DNA from: an uncultured Chlorobiaceae bacterium
GTDB lineage: Bacteria > Bacteroidota > Chlorobiia > Chlorobiales > Chlorobiaceae
Direction of reading: 5' to 3'
DNA length: 50,454 bases
Assembly: GCA_903939765.1 (NCBI GenBank)
Contig: CAJAIK010000080.1
Span: 1-50,454, forward strand
The translations under genes and the position numbers were made by a program. Numbering within the stretch: position 1 is the stretch's first letter; every line of letters starts with the position of its first letter. Below are positions 1 through 8,415 of the stretch, one piece after another. The notes beneath the pieces were generated by a model. That model worked only from the letters and a program-made list of their open reading frames with translations. It made no database searches and had not been told where the DNA came from.

Positions 1-81
1 CTTCCCATTCCGAACAGAGTAGTTAAGCCCTGGAGAGCCGATGGTACTGCCTAAAAGCGGGAGAGTAGGTCGTCGCCGAGT
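1..81 (+). rRNA. rrf: 5S ribosomal RNA, 3' part (5' end outside window)
   Basis: The first bases carry the strongly conserved 5S core (CCCATTCCGAACAGAG followed by AGTTAAGCCC), then the helix IV/V region ending GGGAGAGTAGGTCGTCGCC. Only the 3' part is present; the 5' strand of the terminal helix lies before the window, so the exact 3' end (about 79-82) cannot be fixed by pairing. This is probably the end of an rRNA operon, since a terminator follows within about ten bases. Confidence 0.92.
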
Positions 82-90
82 TTTTATAAA

Positions 91-125
91 AAAGCCCGCC
101 ACTTATACTGGTGGGCTTTTTTTTT
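91..125 (+). terminator. Rho-independent terminator of the rRNA operon
   Basis: AAAGCCCGCC (91-100) pairs with GGTGGGCTTT (110-119) with one G-U pair around a 9-nt loop, and the 3' arm runs into a T tract reaching base 125. It lies directly after the 5S rRNA, as expected for the end of an rrn operon. Confidence 0.9.
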
Positions 126-438
126 GCCTTTCATCGCCCTCTGTGTTATTTTGAGCCCATCACTGATTGGCAGGATACCCCTGTCGTACACTGTAACTTC
201 AAGGCGAGCTTCGGGTAATCGTCACGGTCATTTTAGGTTGATCTGTGCGCCCGTACAAAGACAAAGCCATGACGGATATCGCAACTGGAGTTACAAAAAC
301 CTTTCGTTGAAATTGAACTGGATGATCCTGAGTATTCCGGGGAAAGTGTGTTCAGTATATTCCGCGTTCAATTATTTTGAACGTAAATAAGCTTTTTGCA
401 GGGTATTTTTTCTTTCCGATTTTTTGCTGATACAATGG
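126..438. other. Intergenic stretch without a supported gene
   Basis: About 310 bases separate the rRNA terminator from the toxin gene stop. The open frame from 124 to 390 has no ribosome binding site and a low-complexity, non-protein-like composition. In another frame, roughly 274-370 reads as an acidic segment containing KPFVEIELDDPEYSGES before a stop. That could be a remnant of an older gene, but it has no start and I cannot assign it. Confidence 0.5.
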
Positions 439-777
439 TTACCTGCCGACAATCTCATTAAGCCCCTCGATAACTCGTATCATCTCCTCGGCAGAAATCT
501 TTCCGATTTTGCTCCCGATCCGTTCTACTGAAAGGGTTCTGATCTGGCTGATTTTAACCCATGATTTTTTTGGAAGAGTAGCAGATTCAATGGGCATAGT
601 CAGCGGAAAACCTGCTTTTTGCGGCTGGCTTGTCAGCGCTGTTGCAATAACAGTTCCCGATCGGTCATTAAAAATATCATGGCTCAGCACCAGAACAGGT
701 CGGAGACCGGATTGTTCATTTCCCCGTGTGGGGTTCAGGTCAGCCCATCGTATCTCTCCCCTCAGTATTCCGGCCAT
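439..777 (-). CDS. MazF/PemK-type toxin of a type II toxin-antitoxin module
   Basis: The 112-residue protein has the PemK/MazF fold signature: an N-terminal RGEIRWADLNPTRGNEQ segment (the G-E-I/V-...-D-L-P/N-TRG-E-Q pattern), then RPVLVLSHD, TALTSQ and the C-terminal strand-helix with ISQIRTLSVERI. Members of this family are mostly mRNA-cleaving endoribonucleases. It is the second gene of a two-gene unit: its start lies 16 bases inside the upstream antitoxin gene, a typical translationally coupled arrangement. The length matches the family and there is no sign of decay, so I infer an active toxin held in check by its neighbour. Confidence 0.9.
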   Translation of the reverse strand: MAGILRGEIRWADLNPTRGNEQSGLRPVLVLSHDIFNDRSGTVIATALTSQPQKAGFPLTMPIESATLPKKSWVKISQIRTLSVERIGSKIGKISAEEMIRVIEGLNEIVGR

Positions 778-1004
778 CTCTCAATCTCCTCGGTCATACC
801 CTCTTCTGCCAGTTGGAGCTCTTCGGCAGGATCAAGTTTTGCGCACTCTTCAGCCAGTCTGCGCTGCTCAATACGCTCAATTTTTTCATAGAGCGCCTCT
901 TGTATTGCCTGACTGCGATTGGCAAAAACTCTCCTTTCGACAAGCCGGTCAATTTTTATGATGGCCATAGCATCAATGGTTACTGCAACTTTTGTTTTTC
1001 CCAT
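762..1004 (-). CDS. Ribbon-helix-helix antitoxin partner of the MazF-type toxin
   Basis: This 80-residue protein starts MGKTKVAVTIDAMAIIKID, a short strand followed by a helix, then RVFANRSQAIQEALYEKIE, the usual beta-helix-helix DNA-binding unit. The acidic C-terminal tail (residues about 50-80) would wrap the toxin. I chose the start at 1004 because GAGGTG sits 5 bases upstream; an in-frame ATG at 1043 gives 13 extra residues but lacks a comparable ribosome binding site. The gene overlaps the downstream toxin by 16 bases. Autorepression is likely: a promoter and a 12-bp palindrome lie just upstream. Confidence 0.85.
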   Translation of the reverse strand: MGKTKVAVTIDAMAIIKIDRLVERRVFANRSQAIQEALYEKIERIEQRRLAEECAKLDPAEELQLAEEGMTEEIERWPEY

Positions 1005-1038
1005 CTGTTCACCTCGTTGAAGGGTTGTCATACTTTCT

Positions 1039-1067
1039 ATCATACTAATTCATTCTGATAAAAACAA
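1039..1067 (-). promoter_or_regulatory. Putative sigma-70 promoter of the antitoxin/MazF operon
   Basis: On the minus strand TTGTTT (-35) and TATGAT (-10) are separated by 17 bases, placing transcription start about 25-30 bases before the antitoxin ATG at 1004. Read from sequence only. Confidence 0.5.
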
Positions 1068-1078
1068 TGGTCGACCAT
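1067..1078. promoter_or_regulatory. 12-bp perfect palindrome, candidate antitoxin operator
   Basis: ATGGTCGACCAT is a perfect palindrome touching the upstream edge of the putative -35 box of the antitoxin/toxin operon. Ribbon-helix-helix antitoxins usually bind such sites in their own promoters; the assignment to this antitoxin is inference. Confidence 0.35.
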
Positions 1079-1171
1079 CAATTATGTATTATTGCTTTTT
1101 TTATAACAGATGGTTCCGTTTCTGTTTGTATTTTTGTGAAAGTATTGAGTTTTACGCACGTCATTTGAAGT

Positions 1172-2389
1172 ATGATCCCTTCTGAATTCCAAAACTTGCT
1201 GAACCCGGCTATTCAAGCCTTGCTTGCGTCGCATTACTCCGACGACCCCGCAGCTTTTGCCATGCAGTTTCATGGCCGCAAAGATTTGCCGATACGGGCA
1301 ATGGCGGAACAGCTTGCCTGTCGGCAGAAGGCAGTAAAAAAACTACCCACACTTTCTCAGTACAACCTGCTTTATACCCCGTTGGGGCTTGAGCAATCCT
1401 CCGGGGAGCGCACGGCGGCATACAAGGCTTCGCTTATGTCAGGCAAGAGGGCGCTCGATTTGAGCGGCGGGCTTGGTGTCGATACTATGTTTCTGGCACG
1501 GAGGTTTCAGGAGTTGGTTTACTGCGAGCGTGATTCGCTGCTGTGTGCTGTGATTGAGCATAACCTGAAGGTGAGCGGGATTGTCAATGTCGAGGTAAGG
1601 AACGGCGACAGCATCAGTTTGCTTGCGGAGTACCCGGACAACTCTTTTGACTGGATTTTTGTTGACCCTGCCCGCCGTGAGGAGGGGCGTCGCTCCATAG
1701 CGCTGGAGGCGGCAAGTCCGGATGTTGTTGCCTCGCATGATCTGCTGCTCCGTCAAGCGCCGCGGGTCTGCATCAAAGCCTCTCCTGCACTCGAAATCAG
1801 CGGGCTGAAAAAGCTGTTGCCAGCCTTGCACACGATTGTTGTGGTGTCGGTTGACCGTGAATGCAAGGAGATTTTGCTACTGCTTGAGCGCGCGTACCCC
1901 GCTTGTGGGCCCGTGCAGGTAAAAACGGCCTGCCTGAGCGCAGAATGGGAGGAGATAACTGAGGTTGCCGGCGGGAATGGTGATGCGCCGAGAGTGGTTG
2001 CAACGGCGGTGAAGAAGTATCTCTATGAGCCGGATCCGGCCATTATCAAGGCGAGGCTTGCGGGGGTTCTTGCGAGGGATTCTGGCCTCCAGTTTGTGAA
2101 CAAGAGCGTTGATTACCTCACTGCTGACCGCAAAATTGAGACCTTCCCCGGCAGGACGTTCCGGGTTGTTGATTGCGTTCCTTACAAGCCGAAAAGCTTC
2201 AGGGCTTTTCTTGAGCGCCACGCAGTTGCAGGAGCAAGCATTCAGCGGCGCGATTTTCCACTTTCGCCGGAAGAGCTTCGAAAAAAATATCGGCTTCTTG
2301 AGAGTGAGCGGGCCTTTCTCTTTTTTACCCGCGGAGCTGCGGGCAATCCGCTCTGCATCTACGCGCTCAGATGTTTCCCCGGAGATTAA
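1172..2389 (+). CDS. Class I SAM-dependent methyltransferase with THUMP-like C-terminal domain
   Basis: The 405-residue protein has a Rossmann methyltransferase core: motif I DLSGGLGVD (residues 96-104), an acidic motif II in VYCERD (117-121), motif III around NGDS (144-147) and FVDPARR (163-169) at the motif IV position. The C-terminal third, ending in KYRLLESERAFLFFTR, resembles the THUMP-like domain found after this methyltransferase core in Bacteroidota and Chlorobiota. The substrate is unknown; the combination suggests an RNA base. It may be slightly shortened at the C-terminus: its last 12 codons belong to a 35-bp repeat whose other copy, in the ppx gene, would read on for about 15 further residues. 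Confidence 0.8.
   Translation: MIPSEFQNLLNPAIQALLASHYSDDPAAFAMQFHGRKDLPIRAMAEQLACRQKAVKKLPTLSQYNLLYTPLGLEQSSGERTAAYKASLMSGKRALDLSGGLGVDTMFLARRFQELVYCERDSLLCAVIEHNLKVSGIVNVEVRNGDSISLLAEYPDNSFDWIFVDPARREEGRRSIALEAASPDVVASHDLLLRQAPRVCIKASPALEISGLKKLLPALHTIVVVSVDRECKEILLLLERAYPACGPVQVKTACLSAEWEEITEVAGGNGDAPRVVATAVKKYLYEPDPAIIKARLAGVLARDSGLQFVNKSVDYLTADRKIETFPGRTFRVVDCVPYKPKSFRAFLERHAVAGASIQRRDFPLSPEELRKKYRLLESERAFLFFTRGAAGNPLCIYALRCFPGD
2351..2385. repeat. 35-bp direct repeat, copy 1 (flanks ParDE module)
   Basis: This segment, running from CTCTGCATCTACGCG to CCCCGGAGA, recurs at 3297-3331 with a single mismatch (C2380 versus T3326). Copy 1 encodes the C-terminus of the methyltransferase; copy 2 encodes, on the opposite strand, the C-terminus of Ppx/GppA. 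The pair brackets the ParD/ParE module. Confidence 0.9.
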
Positions 2390-2518
2390 CTGTTTGAAAT
2401 CTGATCTTTTGCCCACCCATGAGAAATTTGGGGTCGAATGTGAAAGATCCATTTCAGTGCTACTGATTAAATCTGTCGTGCAACACCCGGCCGTTCCGAG
2501 TACCATTTCTCTTTTATT

Positions 2519-2547
2519 ATTGTCAATATTTGTCATAAATTGACAAT
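2519..2547. promoter_or_regulatory. Inverted repeat, candidate ParD operator
   Basis: ATTGTCAAT (2519-2527) and ATTGACAAT (2539-2547) form a perfect 9-bp inverted repeat with an 11-base spacer, about 50 bases upstream of parD. Its right arm contains the -35 hexamer TTGACA, so a protein bound here would block transcription, as expected for an autoregulated antitoxin operon. Confidence 0.5.
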
Positions 2548-2567
2548 AGGATAGTTATTGTGATATT
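2540..2567 (+). promoter_or_regulatory. Putative promoter of parDE
   Basis: A perfect TTGACA -35 box (2540-2545) is followed after 16 bases by GATATT (2562-2567). This places the transcription start roughly 20-25 bases before the parD ATG at 2598. It overlaps the inverted repeat above. Confidence 0.5.
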
Positions 2568-2597
2568 TTTCCTGACCAAGAAATAAATGACAAAGCC

Positions 2598-2861
2598 ATG
2601 CCAATTAATGTTAACCTGACGCCGTTCCTTGAAGAGATGGTCCGGCAAAAAGTAAAATCCGGTCTCTATACATCGGCAAGTGAGGTGGTACGTGAGGCGT
2701 TGCGACTTATGATGGAGCAGGACTCTGTTCGCAAAGCAAAGCTTGATCAGTTACAAAAAGATATTCAGGACGGTATAGAGAGTGGCACGGCCACCGCTTG
2801 GGATGCTGAAGAGATAAAGAGATGTGTCCGAAAAAGAGGAACCGTCACAAAGGCTGGTTAA
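2598..2861 (+). CDS. parD: ParD-family antitoxin
   Basis: The 87-residue protein follows the ParD (CC2985-like) pattern: a short N-terminal strand INVNLTPFLEEMV, then SGLYTSASEVVREALRLM, the ribbon-helix-helix DNA-binding segment (residues about 3-40). An acidic, helical C-terminus (about 45-75) would neutralise ParE. It is followed immediately by the toxin gene. The module lies between two convergent housekeeping genes and is bracketed by a 35-bp duplication, suggesting acquisition as a cassette. Confidence 0.88.
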   Translation: MPINVNLTPFLEEMVRQKVKSGLYTSASEVVREALRLMMEQDSVRKAKLDQLQKDIQDGIESGTATAWDAEEIKRCVRKRGTVTKAG

Positions 2862-2865
2862 GGAG

Positions 2866-3165
2866 ATGCCAATAATCATTAAACGACCCCTCGTTTTTGA
2901 GGATATCGCCGATATCTGGGATTATATAGCCGAAGACAGTGAAAATCGTGCAGATGCTTTTATTGATTCCATCGACATGAAACTCCATGAGTTAGCAGAC
3001 TCACCCCATATTGGCCGTTCACGGACTGAGCTTTTGGCGGGGCTATCAAGTTTTCCATTTGGCCGGTATATCATTTTCTATCTCATCATTCCTGGCGGTA
3101 TAGAGATTGTTAGGGTGTTGCACGGCGCCCGTGATATTGATCCCCAGTTTCGCCCGCAAGAGTGA
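2866..3165 (+). CDS. parE: ParE/RelE-superfamily toxin
   Basis: This protein (99 residues from 2866) shows the ParE layout: IIKRPLVFEDIADIWDYIAED at the N-terminus (helical hairpin), ADAFIDSIDMKLHELADSPHIGRSRTEL in the centre, then the strands FPFGRYIIFYLI and IEIVRVLHGARD. The RVLHGARD ending is typical of ParE toxins, which target DNA gyrase in characterised cases. The start is uncertain. ATG at 2866 matches where family members begin, but AGGAG abuts it without a spacer; GTG at 2824 would add 14 residues and overlap parD by 38 bases. Confidence 0.87.
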   Translation: MPIIIKRPLVFEDIADIWDYIAEDSENRADAFIDSIDMKLHELADSPHIGRSRTELLAGLSSFPFGRYIIFYLIIPGGIEIVRVLHGARDIDPQFRPQE

Positions 3166-3296
3166 TTAAGCATAAAATTCATTTTCGAAATAAGTTATAG
3201 TAAAAGAATTTGGGTTCGCATCGGGAGAGGCAAGAACCGCCGGTGAGCTGATTTTACAATTTCGGGGGATGGGCAATACGACAAACCGGGTTTCCC

Positions 3297-3331
3297 CTCT
3301 GCATCTACGCGCTCAGATGTTTCCCTGGAGA
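3297..3331. repeat. 35-bp direct repeat, copy 2
   Basis: Matches 2351-2385 at 34 of 35 positions. This copy contains the Ppx/GppA stop codon and last few codons on the minus strand, so it is probably the original location of that gene's end. Together with copy 1 it brackets about 910 bases carrying ParDE. Confidence 0.9.
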
Positions 3332-4251
3332 CGAAGCAGCTCCCTTTGGGCAAGGCCGAAGCGCAGCCCCTGGATGCTGACGCGGATTTCCGGGGCGCCA
3401 AGCAGGCGCATGAACTGGTGCAGGATGAGCATTCCCATGGTGATGACGTCAGCCCTTCCCTCGGGGATGCCAAGCTCGATGATTTCCTCAAGGGAGCTCT
3501 TTTTGAGACGGTCGAGAAAAGCGTGCACCTCCTCGTAGGTGAGGGGGTAGTTGTGCACCTTCAGGGCGTCGAAGTGTTTCAGCCCCTGGTCAATCTGGGC
3601 GATGGTGGTGATGGTGCCTGCAACGCCGTAGACGTGCTCTCTGGAGGCAAAAAAGGGAATGATGTTTGCCGTGAGGAGCTGGTCAATGCAGCTTTTGGCA
3701 GCATCAATTTCACTTGCCGACGGGGGAAGTGTGGTGAAAAAGCGCTCGGTGAGCCTTACTGAACCGATGTCAAGGCTGACGCTCTCCGTAATGGCGCCTG
3801 GTGATCCCATGGAAATTTCCGTACTGCCGCCGCCGATGTCGATGACGGTGAAGAGTTCAGGAATGTCGCTCATACCGGCAACGGCGCCGCTGAAGGTGAG
3901 GTCGGCCTCCTCTTTGCCGGAGATGCACTCTATGGTTATCGCGGCAGCACGCTCAACCGACTCGATCACCTCCGCTCGGTTTTTGGCGTCTCTCAAGGCG
4001 CTGGTGCCTGCGGCGATGATGGTTTGGGCTGCGTGCTCATCGCTGAGCTGGCGATAGTCAATCATGCAGTCGATGAGGCGCTGCAAGCCTTGCGCGTCGA
4101 TCGTTTTTGCGGCATCCACATTTTTGCCCAGACGCACAATGGTCTGTTTGTGGTAGACCGGCTGGATGGTGCCCTTAGCCGGATCAAGGCCGGCAATGAG
4201 CAGCAGGGCGGTGTTGGTGCCGATGTCGATGCATGAAACTCGTTTTGTCAT
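3313..4251 (-). CDS. ppx: Exopolyphosphatase / guanosine pentaphosphate phosphohydrolase family protein
   Basis: The 312-residue protein has the ASKHA phosphatase pattern: N-terminal SCIDIGTNTALLLIAG (phosphate-1 loop), a conserved GTSALRDAKNR segment near residue 95, and VIDIGGGSTEIS (phosphate-2 loop) in the middle. It contains only the Ppx/GppA domain, without the HD domain of long GppA proteins. It probably hydrolyses polyphosphate or pppGpp. The ATG at 4251 overlaps the prmA stop in an ATGA, which fixes the start and shows translational coupling. Its 3' end lies in the second copy of a 35-bp repeat. Confidence 0.9.
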   Translation of the reverse strand: MTKRVSCIDIGTNTALLLIAGLDPAKGTIQPVYHKQTIVRLGKNVDAAKTIDAQGLQRLIDCMIDYRQLSDEHAAQTIIAAGTSALRDAKNRAEVIESVERAAAITIECISGKEEADLTFSGAVAGMSDIPELFTVIDIGGGSTEISMGSPGAITESVSLDIGSVRLTERFFTTLPPSASEIDAAKSCIDQLLTANIIPFFASREHVYGVAGTITTIAQIDQGLKHFDALKVHNYPLTYEEVHAFLDRLKKSSLEEIIELGIPEGRADVITMGMLILHQFMRLLGAPEIRVSIQGLRFGLAQRELLRLQGNI

Positions 4252-5114
4252 ATCGGTTTGATAAAGCTCGAAAGCCATTCATCTTCATAAATAGTCTGCA
4301 CGACGGAATAGCCAAGCCGTTTGAGCAGCTTCTTCAGCCAGGGTTCGTCATAAACAAGAATACCCGAGAGCAGCACGGGTGCCGCAGGGGCGTATTTGTG
4401 GATGACGGGCAGAATCCGGTCGATGACGTTTTTGTTGATATTGGCCAGAATCAGGTCGTAACCCTCTTTAAGGTTGGTCACCAGATCCTCTTCGGCGTCG
4501 AGGAGTTCGACCTTGATATCATCAGCGTGGTTTTCCGCAATGTTTTCGATGGCGTTTTCGGCGGCCCAGGAGTTGTTGTCGAAGGCGAGGATGGGGCGGT
4601 TGTTGCCGAGTTTGCGGGCGGCTATGGCCAGAACGCCGGTACCGGTGCCGATGTCCATCATTTTTTTGTCTTTCAGGTCGAGATGCTCCATTTGGCGCAG
4701 CATCAGGCGTGTTGTGGCGTGGTAGCCGGTGCCGAACGACATTTTCGGGTTTATTTCGATGACGATCTGGCCGGGTTTTGGCGTGACGTCGCTGCTTTTC
4801 TGGATAATCAGCAGGCTGTCGGAAATTTCGATGGGTTGCAGGGTTGCCTCCCAATCGGCATTCCAGTTCCGGTCGGCGATGAAGGTAGCGGTGTAGAGGG
4901 GAAGCGTACCCACCCTTTCCTGCAGCATGGTGCGGAGGCTTTGCTCTTTTTCATCGTTCCATTCGGTTTCGGGCAGGTAGGCGAGGAGCTGGTGATCCTC
5001 TTCGAGAAAGGAGTCGATGCCTTCGGCGGCAAGCAGGCCGATGTAGAGCTCATGCAGGTCAGGGGCTATTTGAAAAGCCAGTTCAATAAAGTGGTGTGTT
5101 CCGGGTTGAGGCAT
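4248..5114 (-). CDS. prmA: Ribosomal protein L11 methyltransferase
   Basis: The 288-residue protein has the PrmA layout: a small N-terminal alpha/beta domain (residues 1-90), a linker with MSFGTGYHATT (125-135), then the SAM-binding MMDIGTGTGVLAIAA (152-166) and LILANINKNV around residue 222, the family's N-I-N substrate-side loop. It trimethylates ribosomal protein L11 in characterised bacteria. It lies between an NlpC/P60 lipoprotein gene and ppx, and overlaps ppx by four bases. Confidence 0.93.
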   Translation of the reverse strand: MPQPGTHHFIELAFQIAPDLHELYIGLLAAEGIDSFLEEDHQLLAYLPETEWNDEKEQSLRTMLQERVGTLPLYTATFIADRNWNADWEATLQPIEISDSLLIIQKSSDVTPKPGQIVIEINPKMSFGTGYHATTRLMLRQMEHLDLKDKKMMDIGTGTGVLAIAARKLGNNRPILAFDNNSWAAENAIENIAENHADDIKVELLDAEEDLVTNLKEGYDLILANINKNVIDRILPVIHKYAPAAPVLLSGILVYDEPWLKKLLKRLGYSVVQTIYEDEWLSSFIKPI

Positions 5115-5189
5115 AAAAAGGGTCGGGCAGTTATTAATATGGTTGACGGCGGCAATATACTGTTTTCCTCCGGCAATGCAGAGGTGAGC

Positions 5190-5813
5190 TTACTCGGTTG
5201 TGATGAGGCGTGCGGCAAAAGCGTAATGGCTGTCGTAGTAACGTTCGTAGAGGTGGCTGAGCTTGACGCCTGCCCGTGCGGCGTGGGCAAAGCTTTCATG
5301 GCCTACAAAGATGCCGACATGGTCGATGATGCTCCCTGCGTTACTGAAAAAAACAAGGTCGCCGGGGCGGAGGCTGCTTTTTGGTACAATGGGGCCGAGC
5401 GCGGCAAGTTCGCTGGCAGTGCGTGGCAAAATCATCCGGAAGTTTTTCCCGTAGAGGTAGAGCACCAGCCCTGAGCAGTCGAATCCATCCGGGGAGGCTC
5501 CGCCGTAGCAGTAGCGGGTGCCGAGGGATTGGTCGATGGATGAAAAGAGCTGGTCGAGCGACTGCGCGCTCACCTTGAGCGGCAGCGGGCAGGTGACGGC
5601 GAATCGGCTCCCTTCGGGGTGGCAGGAGATATGCGATTTTCTGTTTTTTAAACTATATTTGCTCTCCATGCGGTATCCTGTTGAGCCGCTCCAGGTGCTC
5701 TGGCAGCCGGTGACGCCGATTACCATTCCGATGATGGTGCAGAGGAGCAGGGCGGTTCTGCCGTGCAGGCTTCGTGGTGAGGCTAGCCTGGATGGTTGCT
5801 GCATCAAAGTCAT
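5190..5813 (-). CDS. NlpC/P60 family cell-wall peptidase, predicted lipoprotein
   Basis: The 207-residue protein begins with a hydrophobic segment ending in a lipobox, GVTGC (Cys37), predicting a lipoprotein. The C-terminal NlpC/P60 (C40) domain has FDCSG with catalytic Cys113, DHVGIF with His165 and a further FAHA (His177) before the conserved Y-shaped terminus. Such enzymes usually cut D-Glu-diaminopimelate bonds in peptidoglycan stem peptides. ATG at 5813 and an in-frame ATG at 5804 are both possible starts. It leads the nlpC-prmA-ppx run and is divergent from lysC. Confidence 0.9.
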   Translation of the reverse strand: MTLMQQPSRLASPRSLHGRTALLLCTIIGMVIGVTGCQSTWSGSTGYRMESKYSLKNRKSHISCHPEGSRFAVTCPLPLKVSAQSLDQLFSSIDQSLGTRYCYGGASPDGFDCSGLVLYLYGKNFRMILPRTASELAALGPIVPKSSLRPGDLVFFSNAGSIIDHVGIFVGHESFAHAARAGVKLSHLYERYYDSHYAFAARLITTE

Positions 5814-5920
5814 TGTTCTGTTTTTTTGAGAAGAGAAACCAATGCCGGGCTTCCAGTGAAAAGAAGCGTGTGAAACAACACAAGAGGCAAGATACTACAT
5901 TAAATTATTTGAGTGAAGAT

Positions 5921-7336
5921 ATGGCGGTGATGAAATTCGGGGGAACTTCCGTGGGGACAGCCCAGGCCATGCGGCAGGCTATCTCCATTGTTGCGAGAAA
6001 AGAACAGAAGGGGGCGCCTCTGGTGGTGCTGAGCGCATGCAGTGGCATTACCAACAAACTGGTGCGCATTGCCGATGCCTCCGGGCGCAGCGACCTTGAT
6101 GAGTCGATGGCTCTGGCTGGTGAGGTGCGCCATTTCCATCTCGATCTGCTCGATGAGCTGATCAAGGATGGGGAGCTGAAGGTGGAGCTTGCGGTCAAAA
6201 TAGAGGAGCTTGCCGGTCGGCTTGAAATGCTGATCAAAGGTGTTGATATTGTGGGTGAGTTGACGGAGCGTTCGAGGGATATGTTCTGCTCCTTCGGTGA
6301 ACTCTTTTCTACCACCGTGTTTGCGGCGGCCATGAAGGAGTTGGGGCACAAGGCGGCGTGGGTGGATGTTCGGACGGTAATGATTACTGATGACAATTTC
6401 GGGTTTGCCCGTCCCCTGCAGGAGGTGTGCGAAGCGCGCGCGAGCCGCATTATCCGCCCGCTGCTTGATGGCGGCACGACCGTTGTGACGCAGGGCTATA
6501 TTGGCGCAACGCAGGATGGACGGACAACGACGCTTGGCCGGGGTGGTTCTGATTTTTCGGCGGCGCTGCTTGGTTCCTGGCTCAACGAGGAGTCGATAGA
6601 GATATGGACCGATGTTGATGGCGTTATGACCTGCGATCCGCGTATGGTGCCCGAGGCGAGGAGCATCAGGGTGATGACCTTCTCGGAGGCGGCGGAGCTT
6701 GCCTATCTTGGAGCCAAGGTGCTCCATCCCGATACCATTGCTCCGGCAGTACAGAAAAATATTCCGGTCTATGTGCTGAACTCATTGCATCCTGATGCCA
6801 AAGGCACTATTATTACCAACGATCCCGAGCGCCTTTCGGGGATGAGTTATGAGGGTCTGGTGAAATCGATTGCGGTCAAAAAAGGGCAGTGCATTATCAG
6901 TGTGCGTTCAAACCGGATGCTGGGTCGGCATGGCTTTATGAACGAACTCTTTGATGTTTTTGCCCGTTATGGCGTCTCGGTTGAGATGATTGCCACCAGC
7001 GAGGTTTCGGTTTCGCTGACGGTTGATGATAAGAGTTTCAGTGATGAGCTGATCGGAGAGTTGAAGGGACTTGGCGAGGTTGACCTTGAGCATGGTGTGG
7101 CCACCATCAGTGTTGTTGGTGACAATCTCCGCATGTCGCGCGGTGTTGCGGGGCGGATTTTCAGCGCGTTAAAGGATGTCAATCTCCGGATGATTTCACA
7201 AGGTGCGTCGGAGATCAATGTCGGCGTTGTCGTCGAGGAGCCCGAGGTGGTCACGGCGGTCAACAATCTGCACCGTGAGTTTTTTTCCAATTGGCAGGAT
7301 GAGGGTATTTTTGAAACACCGGCAGGGAGCCGGTAG
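5921..7336 (+). CDS. lysC: Aspartate kinase (monofunctional, two ACT domains)
   Basis: This 471-residue enzyme opens with [12 protein letters not shown], the kinase phosphate-binding signature. It also has [15 protein letters not shown] and [13 protein letters not shown] in the catalytic domain (to about residue 285) and two ACT repeats at the C-terminus (about 305-465). It phosphorylates aspartate, the first step to lysine, threonine and methionine; the ACT domains imply feedback control by an end product. I placed the start at 5921 because the family begins at the KFGG strand and GAGTGAAG precedes it. The open frame upstream to 5774 is antisense to the NlpC gene and not conserved-looking. 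No homoserine dehydrogenase domain is fused. Confidence 0.93.
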   Translation: MAVMKFGGTSVGTAQAMRQAISIVARKEQKGAPLVVLSACSGITNKLVRIADASGRSDLDESMALAGEVRHFHLDLLDELIKDGELKVELAVKIEELAGRLEMLIKGVDIVGELTERSRDMFCSFGELFSTTVFAAAMKELGHKAAWVDVRTVMITDDNFGFARPLQEVCEARASRIIRPLLDGGTTVVTQGYIGATQDGRTTTLGRGGSDFSAALLGSWLNEESIEIWTDVDGVMTCDPRMVPEARSIRVMTFSEAAELAYLGAKVLHPDTIAPAVQKNIPVYVLNSLHPDAKGTIITNDPERLSGMSYEGLVKSIAVKKGQCIISVRSNRMLGRHGFMNELFDVFARYGVSVEMIATSEVSVSLTVDDKSFSDELIGELKGLGEVDLEHGVATISVVGDNLRMSRGVAGRIFSALKDVNLRMISQGASEINVGVVVEEPEVVTAVNNLHREFFSNWQDEGIFETPAGSR

Positions 7337-7383
7337 GGGACAAAACAGTTTAATTGGCTATAATAAAAAGGTACTGAAAACAC

Positions 7384-8373
7384 ATGGACTATAAAAAAGC
7401 TGGAGTGGATATTAGTGCGGGTGAAGAGTTCGTCCGTATGATCAAGCCCCAGGTTCGCCAGACATTTACTCCCGGCGTCATCACCGACATTGGCGCTTTC
7501 GGCGGTTTTTTTCTGCCAGATTTCTCTGCATACAAAAAACCGGTGCTGGTCAGCAGCATTGACGGTGTTGGCACAAAACTGAAGATTGCCATTGAGCTTG
7601 GTCAGTATGAGACGGTTGGTTCATGCCTGGTCAACCATTGTGTGAACGATATTCTGGTCTGCGGTGCAAAACCGCTCTTTTTTCTTGATTACTATGCCTG
7701 CGGAAAACTGACGCCCGCCATTGCGGCGGCGGTAGTGACCGGTATGGTCAATGCCTGCCGCGAGAACGGGTGCGCGCTTATTGGCGGTGAAACGGCGGAG
7801 ATGCCGGGCCTCTATCAGGAGCAGGATTTTGATCTTGCGGGCTCCATTGTCGGGGTTGTGGATCATGAAAAAATCATCAACGGCTCGGCTATCCGGGAGG
7901 GCGATGTGCTCATCGGAATAGCGTCCAACGGCCTGCATACCAACGGCTACTCGCTTGCGAGAAAAGTGCTTGAGGGGAGAATGGATGAGAGGGTTCCGGG
8001 TCTTGAGGGCACCATAGGCGAGGAGCTGCTGAAGGTGCATCGCTCCTATCTTTCTCTTATCGAGCCCCTCTTTGGTTCGCCTGATATAAGGGGGCTTTCG
8101 CATATTACCGGTGGCGGGCTTATGGGTAACACCATGCGCATTGTGCCCGACGGGCTGAAGCTTGATGTTGCATGGGATGCCTGGCCGGAGCCGCTGATTT
8201 TCGATATCATCCGCCGGGCAGGTCTTGTGCCTGAGGAGGATATGCGGAGAACCTTTAATCTTGGTTTGGGGTTAGTTATGGTCATTGAGAAGAATGCGGC
8301 TGATCGGGTGCTCGCAACTTTGAAATCTCAACAGGAAAATGCGTACATTATAGGTTATGTCTCCAGAGTTTGA
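7384..8373 (+). CDS. purM: Phosphoribosylformylglycinamidine cyclo-ligase (AIR synthetase)
   Basis: The 329-residue length fits PurM. Recognisable motifs are [13 protein letters not shown] (ATP/metal region), [37 protein letters not shown] and the C-terminal-domain start LSHITGGGL. It makes aminoimidazole ribonucleotide, the fifth step of purine synthesis. It lies between lysC and plsY on the same strand with gaps of about 40-50 bases, suggesting co-transcription without a shared pathway. Confidence 0.95.
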   Translation: MDYKKAGVDISAGEEFVRMIKPQVRQTFTPGVITDIGAFGGFFLPDFSAYKKPVLVSSIDGVGTKLKIAIELGQYETVGSCLVNHCVNDILVCGAKPLFFLDYYACGKLTPAIAAAVVTGMVNACRENGCALIGGETAEMPGLYQEQDFDLAGSIVGVVDHEKIINGSAIREGDVLIGIASNGLHTNGYSLARKVLEGRMDERVPGLEGTIGEELLKVHRSYLSLIEPLFGSPDIRGLSHITGGGLMGNTMRIVPDGLKLDVAWDAWPEPLIFDIIRRAGLVPEEDMRRTFNLGLGLVMVIEKNAADRVLATLKSQQENAYIIGYVSRV

Positions 8374-8415
8374 TCTTCTTTTTTTGTTGAAACAGGGCAA
8401 TAATCAAGGGTGCTT

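Noticed and set aside
124-390. 88-codon frame after the rRNA terminator
   Set aside because: No ribosome binding site, begins in the terminator T tract, not protein-like.
4233-5474. Long plus-strand open frame (413 codons)
   Set aside because: Entirely antisense to prmA and the NlpC gene, which carry clear family motifs.
5900-6727. Minus-strand open frames opposite lysC
   Set aside because: Antisense shadows of a strongly conserved aspartate kinase.
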